From contig NZ_JABWSY010000001.1 in assembly GCF_013396335.1 (NCBI RefSeq), forward strand, positions 186,001 to 250,000: a DNA stretch of 64,000 bases. The letters are read 5' to 3'. Source of the DNA: Bacillus sp. EB106-08-02-XG196. Lineage in GTDB: Bacteria; Bacillota; Bacilli; Bacillales; Cytobacillaceae. Below, one piece after another: positions 7,983 through 15,969 of the stretch (the first letter of the stretch is position 1; every line of letters begins with the position of its first letter). The notes below the pieces were generated by a model that saw only the letters and a list, made by a program, of their open reading frames with translations, did not search any database and was not told where the DNA came from. The position numbers and the translations under genes are program-made.

Positions 7983-9188
7983 ATGAACAAACCTAAATTA
8001 TGGACGAAGGATTTCATTAATATTTCCTTGAGTAACTTTTTTCTATTTCTAACTTTTTATATCTTGCTCGTAACTCTGCCTATTTTTGCATTACAGGAAT
8101 TTGACAGCAACGCATCACAGGCGGGATTAATGACAACCGTTTTCTTGCTTTCGGCCATCATATCCAGACCTCTAGCCGGTCAATGGCTTGAACGTGGCAG
8201 CAATAAGAAAGTGTTATTAACGGCTCTAATCATTTTCGCAGCCGCTTCGCTTTTATATTTCTTCCCAAAAACGGTAACAGGCTTTCTGATCATTCGTTTA
8301 TTACACGGAGTAGGCTTTGGAATGGCCACGACCGCAGTAGGTGCGATTGTTGCAGACCTTATCCCCAGCTCACGCAGAGGGGAAGGAATGGGATACTTTG
8401 TAATGTCGACAAACATGGCGATGGTCTTAGGACCGTTTGTAGGTTTAACAGCTATCCAACAGTGGGGAGCTAAAACAATGTTTATCCTGACTGTCATTGT
8501 CGCCATTGGAGCGCTAATTACTGGTCTTACCGTCAAATTATCAAAAAACGAGGAATCTAATCGAAAGGTTATTGCTCCGGCTTTCTCATTGAAAAGCTTT
8601 ATTGAACCTTCAGCAGTATCGATTGCCATTGTCGGCGGTTTTCTAGCCATTGTATATGCTGCCCTGCTTTCCTTCGTATCTGTTTATGCAAATGAAATTC
8701 ATGTTCCCGAAGTTTCAAGCCTATTCTTTGTGGTCTATGCGATTATTTTATTAATGTCTAGACCTTTTACAGGAAGATGGCTGGATCAATATGGTCCTAA
8801 TGTGATTGTTTTCCCATCCATCGTCTTGTTTGCCTTTGGTATGTTTGTCTTAAGTCAAAGCAGCGGAGCGATTATGTTTCTCGTTTCTGCCGGAATGATT
8901 GGTTTAGGATGGGGTACTCTTTTTCCAACCTTCCAAACAATTGCCATTCAAAACGCTGCACCTAGAAAACGCGGTTTAGCTACCGCTACCTTCCTATCAA
9001 TCTATGATATTGGTATTGCACTCGGCTCATTCTTGGTGGGGTTAATTGCAGCAAAAATGGATTTTAGCTCTTTGTACTTCTTATGTTCTTTCTACATTCT
9101 TATCGGAGCACTTCTTTACTACTTCATGCAAGTTCGAAAACCAGAAATGAAACGCAGCCAGCAGTACTTAAAAGGAAAAGAGCAGTAA
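7983..9188 (+). CDS. MFS transporter (putative efflux)
   Basis: 401 residues with about twelve hydrophobic segments. RPLAGQWLERGSNKKVL between segments 2 and 3 is the MFS loop 2-3 motif, repeated in degenerate form in the second half as RPFTGRWLDQYGPN. This places it with the YfcJ/YhhS-like 12-TM multidrug and arabinose-type exporters. AAAAGGAG precedes the ATG by eight bases. Cotranscribed with the marR gene, so probably induced when the regulator binds its ligand; substrate unknown. Confidence 0.9.
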   Translation: MNKPKLWTKDFINISLSNFFLFLTFYILLVTLPIFALQEFDSNASQAGLMTTVFLLSAIISRPLAGQWLERGSNKKVLLTALIIFAAASLLYFFPKTVTGFLIIRLLHGVGFGMATTAVGAIVADLIPSSRRGEGMGYFVMSTNMAMVLGPFVGLTAIQQWGAKTMFILTVIVAIGALITGLTVKLSKNEESNRKVIAPAFSLKSFIEPSAVSIAIVGGFLAIVYAALLSFVSVYANEIHVPEVSSLFFVVYAIILLMSRPFTGRWLDQYGPNVIVFPSIVLFAFGMFVLSQSSGAIMFLVSAGMIGLGWGTLFPTFQTIAIQNAAPRKRGLATATFLSIYDIGIALGSFLVGLIAAKMDFSSLYFLCSFYILIGALLYYFMQVRKPEMKRSQQYLKGKEQ

Positions 9189-9195
9189 TGGACTA

Positions 9196-9226
9196 GAACC
9201 ATCGTTAGTTTTGATGGTTCTTTTTT
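9196..9226 (+). terminator. Rho-independent terminator of marR-MFS unit
   Basis: GAACCATC (9196-9203) pairs with GATGGTTC (9213-9220), followed by six T. Confidence 0.85.
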
Positions 9227-9310
9227 ACGTACTGAGCAGTGATTTTTACTTTTCCCATTCATTAGGTTACACTTTTTTTGTATGTTAATTATTCGAATGG
9301 AGGTTTTTAC

Positions 9311-9874
9311 ATGTTAGATGTTGTTGTGATTGGTGCTGGACCTGCAGGTGCGAGTGCTGCTTTATTTACAGCGAAAGCAGGAAAGAAAACATTGGTGATC
9401 GATAATGATAAAAGTGCTACAAAGCGAGCATGGATGGAAAATCATTATGGTATAGCAGAAATCTCCGGACCGGACCTCATTGAAATTGGTAAGCAGCAGG
9501 TAACTAAATTTGGCGGCGAAATTGTCCAAGCTACTGTTTCCAATATTACTAAAGTTGACGGTGGTTTTAAGGTCGAAACAGACAACGGAGAGCACGAAAC
9601 TAAGCATGTTATTGTTGCCACTGGATTCCTTGTTGATGTTGCTGAAAAAGCAGGTATCACAACTAAGCCTGGCACGGAGCCAAGAGTCAAAGCGATTTTT
9701 GATGTAACTCCAGAAGGAAAAACGAGTGTAGAGGGTATTTGGGCAGCAGGAACGGCGGCTGGTGTCAGTGTACATACCATTATTACTGCTGGTGACGGAG
9801 CGAAAGTGGCGATCAATGTGATCAGCGAATTGAACGGCGAGCGTTATGTTGACCATGATGTATTAAAAGCCTAA
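9311..9874 (+). CDS. Small FAD-dependent oxidoreductase, thioredoxin-reductase-like, single Rossmann domain
   Basis: 187 residues. The N-terminus MLDVVVIGAGPAGASAALF holds the GxGxxG dinucleotide fold for FAD, and the C-terminus GIWAAGTAAGVSVHTIITAGDGAKVAINV is the second FAD motif of thioredoxin reductases. The NADPH domain and the redox CxxC of TrxB are both absent, so it is a FAD-binding core without its own dithiol. I start at ATG 9311, seven bases after GGAGG, rather than the longer upstream reading. Monocistronic with its own terminator. The electron donor and substrate are unknown; related short proteins are annotated only as NAD(P)/FAD-dependent oxidoreductases. Confidence 0.85.
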   Translation: MLDVVVIGAGPAGASAALFTAKAGKKTLVIDNDKSATKRAWMENHYGIAEISGPDLIEIGKQQVTKFGGEIVQATVSNITKVDGGFKVETDNGEHETKHVIVATGFLVDVAEKAGITTKPGTEPRVKAIFDVTPEGKTSVEGIWAAGTAAGVSVHTIITAGDGAKVAINVISELNGERYVDHDVLKA

Positions 9875-9887
9875 TTATCATAATAAG

Positions 9888-9912
9888 ACCCCCTTCGTGA
9901 GGGGGTTTTGTT
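9888..9912. terminator. Terminator after the FAD protein
   Basis: ACCCCC and GGGGGT pair around TTCGTGA, followed by TTTGTTT on the plus strand. It touches the stop of the convergent gene at 9912. Confidence 0.85.
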
Positions 9913-10322
9913 TATACCTCTAAATCTTTTCCTTCTTCAACAATATGAAATAGAAGATGAGCAAGATGGTGAATCGGACCATATTCTTCTTCCTCTTCAC
10001 TGACTTCTTCATTAAATTCAAGATCATTTAGATAAAGAGCTGTAAATTCATAAAAATCCTTCAATTCGAAGGAATAGCAGCCCACCGGGTCTTCACTGCC
10101 ATCCTCTCCAGTTGGATCTTCATATTGAAGCACCATGTATGACACATCACCATCGGCGTCTTCTGCGTCGAAAAAGACAAAAAAGCCAATGTTCGTATCT
10201 AATTCAAAAAGATGTCTTGTACCTCCTTCTGTTGCTTTTTCAAAGTCTTCCTGGCTTAGCTTTTGAATCTGCATAGAATCTACATTATCTTCTTGATGAA
10301 AACCAACAATAAATGATTTCAT
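9912..10322 (-). CDS. Hypothetical acidic cytosolic protein
   Basis: 136 residues from the ATG at 10322, which has AAGGAGG nine bases upstream; the longer frame to 10346 adds eight residues containing the ribosome site and is rejected. Strongly acidic (many Asp/Glu, for example DAEDADGDVSY and EEVSEEEEEYG). No signal peptide, membrane segment or metal motif. I do not recognise the family. It lies downstream of the peptide gene but a terminator separates them, so it likely has its own promoter in 10323-10398. Confidence 0.75.
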   Translation of the reverse strand: MKSFIVGFHQEDNVDSMQIQKLSQEDFEKATEGGTRHLFELDTNIGFFVFFDAEDADGDVSYMVLQYEDPTGEDGSEDPVGCYSFELKDFYEFTALYLNDLEFNEEVSEEEEEYGPIHHLAHLLFHIVEEGKDLEV

Positions 10323-10398
10323 ATTCTTTTCCTCCTTGTTAAACACATATAAACTACTTTTCCCTTTATTTATAGTTTTAATTACGTTATGAAGAAAA

Positions 10399-10430
10399 TA
10401 AAAAAATCTCGACAGCAGACAACTGTCGAG
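10399..10430 (-). terminator. Terminator of the regulator-peptide cassette
   Basis: CTCGACAG (10408-10415) pairs with CTGTCGAG (10423-10430); read on the minus strand it is followed by ATTTTTTTATTTT. It ends the cassette 14 bases after the peptide stop codon. Confidence 0.85.
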
Positions 10431-10443
10431 ATGGCTTTTATGA

Positions 10444-10593
10444 TTACCCTATTGGCGGATAAATGGGATCTGCTTGTGCTTCTGAATAAGCCTTTGCAAC
10501 ATCATATGATGTATTTTGACTGTTAGCATCATTTACAGGTGTTGCAAGAACTAGTAATGAGAGTGAAAATAATATTATTATAGCCTTTTTCAT
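10444..10593 (-). CDS. Candidate secreted pro-peptide pheromone (NprX/PapR/Phr-like), 49 aa
   Basis: A 49-codon gene too short for routine ORF calling. It starts at ATG 10593 with GAGGAGGAAGAAA directly upstream; that ribosome site overlaps the stop codon of the upstream regulator, leaving 11 bases between genes. The product begins MKKAIIILFSLSLLVLATPV, a Sec signal-like basic plus hydrophobic start, then a polar stretch NDANSQNTSYDVAKAYSEAQ and ends in ADPIYPPIG. This layout (regulator, tiny secreted peptide, terminator) is that of NprR-NprX, PlcR-PapR and Rap-Phr systems, where the exported C-terminus is trimmed, re-imported by Opp and bound by the TPR regulator. The mature sequence is inferred to lie in the last 5-9 residues. 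Confidence 0.8.
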   Translation of the reverse strand: MKKAIIILFSLSLLVLATPVNDANSQNTSYDVAKAYSEAQADPIYPPIG

Positions 10594-10604
10594 TTTCTTC
10601 CTCC

Positions 10605-11825
10605 TCAAGTAATTTTGGATAGATAATTTACAGCCTGCATATATTTCCCCTGTTGATTATAGTGCTCAGAAAGGAGCTTGTAATAACGGATTAATTCCTC
10701 TTTATGTTCTTTCGATCCCTCTAAATAGGGGATTACCTTGACCTCTAAATATTTCATTGCCTTTTCAGGGGAATCCATATGAATTAAGTAAAAATCAGCT
10801 AAAAGACCCTGCTTTTTTATGCCAGTTTCTTTTGAAAGATCTTTTACCTGAAGAAAATATTCCTTAGCTTTCTCCATGTCTGATAATTTGTAATTGATTT
10901 CACCAATTCCATATAAAGTTACAAGATAGTTTTGATTTTTTAGTGGCTGTAAAGATAAACTTTTTTCATAATAGGTTAATGCTTCTTTCACGTTGTTCAT
11001 TTTGTCCTGCAAATAACCCATATTATGATAGATTTGCGGAAGCATTCTTTCTTCCTTTAACAATTCAGCATTTCGGATTAAGTGGTTAAAACAAACCTGT
11101 GCTTCCTCATATATTTTTGAATTAGTATAGTTAATCCCCAGCAGCATTAGCGTATGAAGAATTCGATAAAAATTATGCTGATTCATAAAGATTTGCAGTG
11201 CTAACCTTCCAAAGTGTATGGCATGTCCAGGTTGATCGAGTGAACTCTTTACAAAAGTCCAGTGATATAAGAATTCTCCATTCGTTGGTTCATTGTTGTT
11301 TTCTATAAATAATTCATCGAAAATTTTATCTGCTTTTTTATAGTGACCCTTATATAATAAGAATACTGCATTATAATAATGGAATAAATACCTTTCATGT
11401 TGGGAAAAATTTTTCTTTTGCTTATGTAATAAATCTCTTTGTGCCTCAGCCTCTGAAAGTAATCCCTTGAATAATAGATAGCGATATTTATATAATTCAT
11501 ATAAATACATATGTGCAGAAAAAGGGACAACATGTTCAATCTTCTTAAGTTTTTGATAGATATCTTCTATTTCTTCTCGTAAATAAAAGTTAATTTTATC
11601 ACCAAAATCTCTTAATAAGGTTTTAATTAACTCCTCTTTTTCCTCCATTTCTTCAAAGCTTACTTCCAGCCTCCCAAGCAATAAGGAGATCGTCTCTTCA
11701 TTTGCGTCTTTTGAGTTATTTTCTATTTTACTTAAATGGGGAATAGAGCAAATTCCAGCAGCAAGTTCTTTTTGCGTGATCCCTTTTTGGGTTCTGTAGT
11801 ATTTAACTAATGGACCAAATTCCAT
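10605..11825 (-). CDS. HTH-TPR regulator of the RRNPP family (PlcR/NprR-like)
   Basis: 406 residues. Residues 6-58 form an XRE helix-turn-helix (VKYYRTQKGITQKELAAGIC, then PHLSKIENNSKDANEETISLLL) of the PlcR/NprR type. Residues 60-400 are all-helical with degenerate tetratricopeptide repeats, clearest at RMLPQIYHNMGYLQDKMNN, VKEALTYYEKSLSLQP and MEKAKEYFLQVKDLSKET. Length is close to NprR (about 420) and longer than PlcR (285). Such proteins bind re-imported peptides in the TPR groove and switch DNA binding. ATG 11825 follows AAAGGTGG. The 49-residue peptide gene follows in the same transcript and a secreted subtilisin is the upstream neighbour, a typical target of NprR/PlcR circuits. Regulated genes are unproven. 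Confidence 0.85.
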   Translation of the reverse strand: MEFGPLVKYYRTQKGITQKELAAGICSIPHLSKIENNSKDANEETISLLLGRLEVSFEEMEEKEELIKTLLRDFGDKINFYLREEIEDIYQKLKKIEHVVPFSAHMYLYELYKYRYLLFKGLLSEAEAQRDLLHKQKKNFSQHERYLFHYYNAVFLLYKGHYKKADKIFDELFIENNNEPTNGEFLYHWTFVKSSLDQPGHAIHFGRLALQIFMNQHNFYRILHTLMLLGINYTNSKIYEEAQVCFNHLIRNAELLKEERMLPQIYHNMGYLQDKMNNVKEALTYYEKSLSLQPLKNQNYLVTLYGIGEINYKLSDMEKAKEYFLQVKDLSKETGIKKQGLLADFYLIHMDSPEKAMKYLEVKVIPYLEGSKEHKEELIRYYKLLSEHYNQQGKYMQAVNYLSKIT

Positions 11826-11865
11826 AACATAACCACCTTTAGAAGCTCTTCCTTTTTCCTATCAT

Positions 11866-11871
11866 TTTATA
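11866..11871 (-). promoter_or_regulatory. Possible -10 box of the regulator gene
   Basis: TATAAA on the minus strand about 40 bases upstream of the start codon; no good -35 box is visible, which would fit an activated promoter. Weak evidence. Confidence 0.3.
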
Positions 11872-11938
11872 CCAACTAAGCCACCTCTTCCACCTATTTG
11901 TTCAGACTATTTAAAAAATTGTTAATTGCATAGAAAAA

Positions 11939-11971
11939 GCCATCTGTTTGCGATAAACAGATGGCTTTTTT
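11939..11971. terminator. Terminator of the subtilisin gene
   Basis: GCCATCTGTTT (11939-11949) pairs with AAACAGATGGC (11955-11965) around a 5-base loop; A-run on one side and T-run on the other make it work in both directions. Confidence 0.9.
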
Positions 11972-11975
11972 CCTA

Positions 11976-13238
11976 TTATCGTACCCTTGGGAAACCATAA
12001 CCAGATGCATAATCGTCGCCAATGGCTGCACCTGTTCCGCCATTAATATCATAAAGTTTTGCTCTGTCCTGAAGCTCTTTACGAAGCTGTGTGTGTGACA
12101 TCGAAGGATTTTCGGCCCAAAGCTTGGCTGCTAATCCTGATACATGAGGTGTAGCCATTGAAGTTCCGCTGATGGTATTGTAAGAACCATCATGCCATGT
12201 AGACTCGATTGCTCTACCAGGAGCAGAAACTTCTACATCGCGTTCTTGAATGACATAATCACCATCCGTTGCAGGATTGCCTCGAGAAGAGAAATCAGCT
12301 ACACGATATGTACCGTTTTGCTGAACATCTTCTAATGCTGCTACCGCTACAGCATTGACTAGTGCACCTGGATACCCAATGGTATTGCTTGAAGGGCCAT
12401 CATTTCCAGCGGCTGCAATGACTAATACCCCTTTACCATAAGCATAATCAACCGCATTTGAAATCAGGGTGTCCTTTACACTAGAACCTAATGACATGGA
12501 GATAATTACTTTTGAACTGGTCCTAGCTGCCTCATCTGCAGCTTTACGAATGGCAGAAGCAATATCATCTGAATATCCAGACCCCCGATTATTTAATACT
12601 TTATATGCCCATAGATCAGCCTCTGGTGCCACTCCATATATCCCCTGGCCTGTTCCGCCGTCTGCAAGTACTGTACCTGCTACATGCGTACCGTGACCAT
12701 TTCCATCTGAACAGCTGCCCTCAATAAGCGGTGATTTGTTCTGTGTAAAATCCTTACATTGTTCGACTCTATTTGTTAGATCTGCGTGACTTGTATTAGC
12801 ACCCGTATCTAGGACAGCCACCTTAATTCCAGCGCCTCCAGAGGTTGACTGAATAGTAGAATCGTTATATATGGCTTGAATTCCCCACGGTGTTCGATCA
12901 CTTGGACCAGAATTGGCAGAACTGCCTGGTTTAGCGGCAGCCTCTTTGTTCGGTGCCAACTGGACTTCTTCAACCTTTTCAATCGTTAAGTTTTTATTTT
13001 TCAATAGTGCTTGGTATTGCTTGCTGTTAACCGTGGTTGTAAAACCCTCTGCCCCAAAATCCCAACGAACTCCAACATTTTTCTTTGCCTGTGCCTTATC
13101 AGCGGATGGGCCTTGAATGATAACCCGAATAGGCTCCTCCTGGCTCTTTGGCTGCTGACCGAAGGCACCTGTTGCAAACATGGATACCCCCATTACAAAG
13201 CTAAGTACTGACACTCCTGCCACTTTTCTCTTTTTCAT
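11976..13238 (-). CDS. Secreted subtilisin-like serine protease (peptidase S8)
   Basis: About 420 residues from ATG 13238, the start with proper spacing to AGGGGAGA; the ATG two codons earlier is too close. A Sec signal peptide (KKRKVAGVSVLSFVMGVSMFA, trimmed here near the first 27 residues) and an inhibitor-type propeptide up to about residue 112 precede the catalytic domain. The triad is in AVLDTGANTSHADL (Asp144), GHGTHVAGT (His182) and GTSMATPHVSG (Ser360), with oxyanion Asn279 in AAAGND. Two Cys (CKDF, GSCSD) may form a disulfide. It acts outside the cell. It is monocistronic but next to the peptide-sensing regulator, which may control it. Confidence 0.95.
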   Translation of the reverse strand: MKKRKVAGVSVLSFVMGVSMFATGAFGQQPKSQEEPIRVIIQGPSADKAQAKKNVGVRWDFGAEGFTTTVNSKQYQALLKNKNLTIEKVEEVQLAPNKEAAAKPGSSANSGPSDRTPWGIQAIYNDSTIQSTSGGAGIKVAVLDTGANTSHADLTNRVEQCKDFTQNKSPLIEGSCSDGNGHGTHVAGTVLADGGTGQGIYGVAPEADLWAYKVLNNRGSGYSDDIASAIRKAADEAARTSSKVIISMSLGSSVKDTLISNAVDYAYGKGVLVIAAAGNDGPSSNTIGYPGALVNAVAVAALEDVQQNGTYRVADFSSRGNPATDGDYVIQERDVEVSAPGRAIESTWHDGSYNTISGTSMATPHVSGLAAKLWAENPSMSHTQLRKELQDRAKLYDINGGTGAAIGDDYASGYGFPRVR

Positions 13239-13358
13239 CCACATTCTCCCCTACTTTATCAACTCCAGGCTTGGACCTGTTTCTCTATTCTATTTAGAAT
13301 ATTCAGAATATGTAAATGAGAAAATACCTAGAAAAGTTGGGAAATTTTTCGATTCCAT

Positions 13359-13390
13359 TAAAAAAGACCCTGAAGATTTACTCCAGAGCC
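13359..13390 (-). terminator. Terminator of corA
   Basis: On the minus strand GGCTCTGG and TCAGGGTC pair with G-U wobbles around a 9-base loop and are followed by TTTTTT. Confidence 0.75.
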
Positions 13391-13413
13391 TCCTACATTT
13401 TACATGTATTACG

Positions 13414-14352
13414 TTAAAAGTATTTCTTTTTCCAAAAAATTAACGCCGTTAAGGTAGATAAAACACATGCTACTGTGATTGAAATCCAAAAGGCGTGCGG
13501 GCTGTTTTGCAGCGGTAAATCCACATTCATCCCATAAAAACTGAAAACGATCGTTGGAAATGAAAGAATGATGGTAAATGATGTTAAGAACTTCATGACA
13601 ATATTCACATTGTTGGAAATAATCGAAGCAAATGCGTCCATCATCCCACTTAGAATGGAGCTGTATGTCTCAGCCATCTCAATCGCCTGGATTTTTTCAA
13701 TCATTACATCTTCTAATAAATCCTTATCTTCCTCATACATTTTTATATAACTAAAACGAAGAATTTTATCTAAAACGACCTTATTGGATTTTAGGGAAGT
13801 TGTAAAATAAACAAGGCTCTTTTCTAAAGCAAGAAACGCATACAATTCTTTATTTTTCATCGATTGGTGAAGTTCCCGTTCAATCTCATTTGTTCTTTTA
13901 TTAATTTGTTTCAAGTACCGTAAATAATAGGATGTAATAATGGCCAGAATTTGCAGAGCAAATCGGTTCTTTTTAAAGGTATAAAACTCTTTTATTTTAT
14001 TATTCTTAAAAACTTCTAAGATTGGTGTATCCTTTAATGATACAGTGATAATACACTCGTCGGTTATAACAATTCCAATCGGTATGGTCTCATAGATGGG
14101 AAAGCCAGCATCATCATGAGTTATATAGGGATAATCTACGATGATATAAACCTGGCCATCCTCACGCTCAATTCTTGGACGTTCTTCGTCATCAAGGGCG
14201 TCTCTGATAAAGTCAACATAGATGTTAGCTTCATCTGCAACCCTGTTAATTTCTTCTTCGCTTGGGGCGTACATATTTATCCAGCAGCCCTTTGAGATAT
14301 TTTCTACCTGTTCAAGTACTTTTGTTTCACTGCTTTTATAAATCTCCAACAT
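13414..14352 (-). CDS. corA: CorA-family magnesium/divalent cation channel
   Basis: 312 residues. The long soluble N-terminal domain ends in two membrane helices, with the family signature GMN (FSFYGMNVDLPL) near residue 275 at the end of the first helix. CorA forms a pentameric channel that imports Mg2+ and sometimes Co2+ or Ni2+. The C-terminus ends in KKKYF, usual for the basic sphincter. ATG 14352 lies six bases after GAGGAGG. A 39-codon frame ends 16 bases upstream and may be cotranslated. B. subtilis has several CorA paralogues, and which one this matches is not clear. Confidence 0.92.
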   Translation of the reverse strand: MLEIYKSSETKVLEQVENISKGCWINMYAPSEEEINRVADEANIYVDFIRDALDDEERPRIEREDGQVYIIVDYPYITHDDAGFPIYETIPIGIVITDECIITVSLKDTPILEVFKNNKIKEFYTFKKNRFALQILAIITSYYLRYLKQINKRTNEIERELHQSMKNKELYAFLALEKSLVYFTTSLKSNKVVLDKILRFSYIKMYEEDKDLLEDVMIEKIQAIEMAETYSSILSGMMDAFASIISNNVNIVMKFLTSFTIILSFPTIVFSFYGMNVDLPLQNSPHAFWISITVACVLSTLTALIFWKKKYF

Positions 14353-14368
14353 GATAAAACCTCCTCAC

Positions 14369-14488
14369 TTACTTGGTACGAGGAAGCCAAACTACCTTCT
14401 TAAGAGCTGATATTCCTGAAGAATCCAATTCAAAGATAACGCTGACTTCCCCGCTGCTACTAGGGTCCGGGTCTATTGCATAACTCAA
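14369..14488 (-). CDS. Possible 39-aa protein upstream of corA
   Basis: TTG at 14488 with GAGGAG nine bases before it opens a 39-residue frame beginning MSYAIDPDPSSSGEVSVIFE and ending VVWLPRTK. The stop is 16 bases from the corA start, whose ribosome site it precedes. Composition is soluble. I do not recognise the family; it could be a leader peptide or a real small protein. Confidence 0.45.
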   Translation of the reverse strand: MSYAIDPDPSSSGEVSVIFELDSSGISALKKVVWLPRTK

Positions 14489-14560
14489 AAATATCAACTC
14501 CTCAAAGCATAAATTACTTCATTATCATAAACCCAAAATCAAAAAAGCACAAACAAGAAA

Positions 14561-15445
14561 TTATTCAGGAAAATAGGGGTTTAAGTGAATTAATACTTCT
14601 TCAATATTGTCGTATCTTTCCATCATTCTCCCTTTAATTAACTTAGCTAGGTCATGGCCTTCCTTAATGGTTTTAAAGTGGTCAATGGATATTCTTAGAT
14701 CAACTAAAACATAATGACCATGTTCCCTCGCTCTCATCCGATCTATTCTCTTTACCTCTGGAAATTCATTCACTACATTCATATATTCTTGTAATGTGGC
14801 GGCATCAATATTACGTTCAATTAAGATATCAAATGCCTCCATTAACATTTCCTTGGAGATTTTAAAAATTAAGTAAGCTACAAATATACTTGCTGCTTTA
14901 TCTCCATAGTGTAAGATAAAAATATTAAAATGTTCGCCCATTATAGAGAGGAGAACCCCAATAGCTGCAGCGATCGAAGCCGCAATATCTGCTTTGTGGT
15001 CAAAGGCGATGGCTTCAATTGCCTTACTATTATGCTCTTTTGCCACCTTTAATGAAGAACGGTACAGAATAATCTTAGTAATATAGGAAATGATTGCTAC
15101 CCACATCGCTAAGTAGCTCGGTGTTTCTACCTCATGGAAGAACCCAGCGATTCCTTCATAGACCACATAAATGGAAACGAGGAAAAGTAAAATTCCTACG
15201 ATCCCGGAAACAATCACCTCTGCTTTTCCATGACCATATGGATGTTCATTATCAGCAGGTTTATTGGCAAGTTTAATGACCAATAAAACGATTACAGAAG
15301 CAAAAACATCAGCAGCAGAATGAATACCATCCGCAAAAACAGCGTCACTATTTCCATACCAGCCTATGAAAATTTTCCCTAATGTTAAGATGATATTACT
15401 AATCACACTAATCCAGGCAATTTTCTTAGCTAAGGATTCCCTCAT
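14561..15445 (-). CDS. Cation diffusion facilitator (CDF) family transporter
   Basis: 294 residues with six membrane segments and a cytosolic C-terminal domain. The metal-site motifs are visible: DGIHSAADVFAS (HxxxD in TM2), and a further site in FDHKADIAAS (HxxxD in TM5), giving the D-H/H-D pattern typical of Zn2+/Fe2+/Mn2+ CDF exporters. It acts as a proton antiporter in the plasma membrane. ATG 15445 follows GAGGTGG. The 47-residue gene upstream is in the same direction with 27 bases between. Metal specificity cannot be decided. Confidence 0.93.
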   Translation of the reverse strand: MRESLAKKIAWISVISNIILTLGKIFIGWYGNSDAVFADGIHSAADVFASVIVLLVIKLANKPADNEHPYGHGKAEVIVSGIVGILLFLVSIYVVYEGIAGFFHEVETPSYLAMWVAIISYITKIILYRSSLKVAKEHNSKAIEAIAFDHKADIAASIAAAIGVLLSIMGEHFNIFILHYGDKAASIFVAYLIFKISKEMLMEAFDILIERNIDAATLQEYMNVVNEFPEVKRIDRMRAREHGHYVLVDLRISIDHFKTIKEGHDLAKLIKGRMMERYDNIEEVLIHLNPYFPE

Positions 15446-15472
15446 CTATCTAGTCCACCTCAAAAAAAATTT

Positions 15473-15616
15473 CTACTTCTCCACCTGAGTATTCCCATTA
15501 ATCTCCATCTTCATTTCTTCCTCTTCTTCTTCGACGGTGATTCTGTTAATCGCGTCATGAAGAAAATGAAAAGCCTCATCCAATTCTTCCCTTGATGGAT
15601 ACTTATCTTTGTTCAT
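15473..15616 (-). CDS. Hypothetical 47-aa acidic protein
   Basis: 47 residues from ATG 15616, which has AAGGAGCTG ahead of it. The longer frame to 15817 would run antisense through the start of the opposite gene and is rejected. The product begins MNKDKYPSREELDEAFHFLH and contains a run of Glu (EEEEEE). No recognised domain. Probably cotranscribed with the CDF transporter. Confidence 0.65.
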   Translation of the reverse strand: MNKDKYPSREELDEAFHFLHDAINRITVEEEEEEMKMEINGNTQVEK

Positions 15617-15706
15617 AATTATCAGCTCCTTGATTTTTGTATGAGTAATCCTTGAATAAAACGTAGAAAATACGGTTGTACCAAATTTATTAAAGGAGTG
15701 TGCAGC

Positions 15707-15925
15707 ATGGATAAAAAGAATTCTGCGAACAACAGCACTGATCTCGCTGGTCGTATTTACGAAACAAGCGATTATCAAAAGAATGATGTTATTGCTACTG
15801 GCCTTTCGACCACCCATGAACAGGCAAGTGACAGCTATATGGAAGGCGAAATCGACACATCCACTGATGACGATTTAAACGCAAAGGATCTTCCAATTGC
15901 CCAAAAGCCATTCAGAAATAGATAA
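15707..15925 (+). CDS. YozQ-like small protein (DUF4025)
   Basis: 72 residues from ATG 15707, eight bases after AAAGGAG. The core AGRIYETSDYQKNDVIATGL, followed by THEQASDSYMEGEID, resembles the YozQ/DUF4025 family of small Bacillus proteins, from memory of the family. Hydrophilic, no signal peptide. Ends before a strong terminator. Function unknown. Confidence 0.7.
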   Translation: MDKKNSANNSTDLAGRIYETSDYQKNDVIATGLSTTHEQASDSYMEGEIDTSTDDDLNAKDLPIAQKPFRNR

Positions 15926-15933
15926 AAATTAGG

Positions 15934-15969
15934 AAAACAGCTTTCCAAGTGAAAGCTGTTTTCTTTTTT
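15934..15969. terminator. Bidirectional terminator
   Basis: AAAACAGCTTTC (15934-15945) pairs with GAAAGCTGTTTT (15951-15962), then CTTTTTTT. It separates convergent genes. Confidence 0.9.

Noticed and set aside
8180..8650. 156-aa minus-strand ORF inside the MFS gene
   Set aside because: Shadow of a transporter coding frame.
9362..9856. Long minus-strand ORFs antisense to the FAD protein
   Set aside because: Shadow frames of a gene with clear FAD motifs; no ribosome sites or family resemblance.
15617..15817. N-terminal extension of the 47-aa gene to 114 aa
   Set aside because: Would run through the promoter and start of the opposite YozQ-like gene; a good start exists at 15616.
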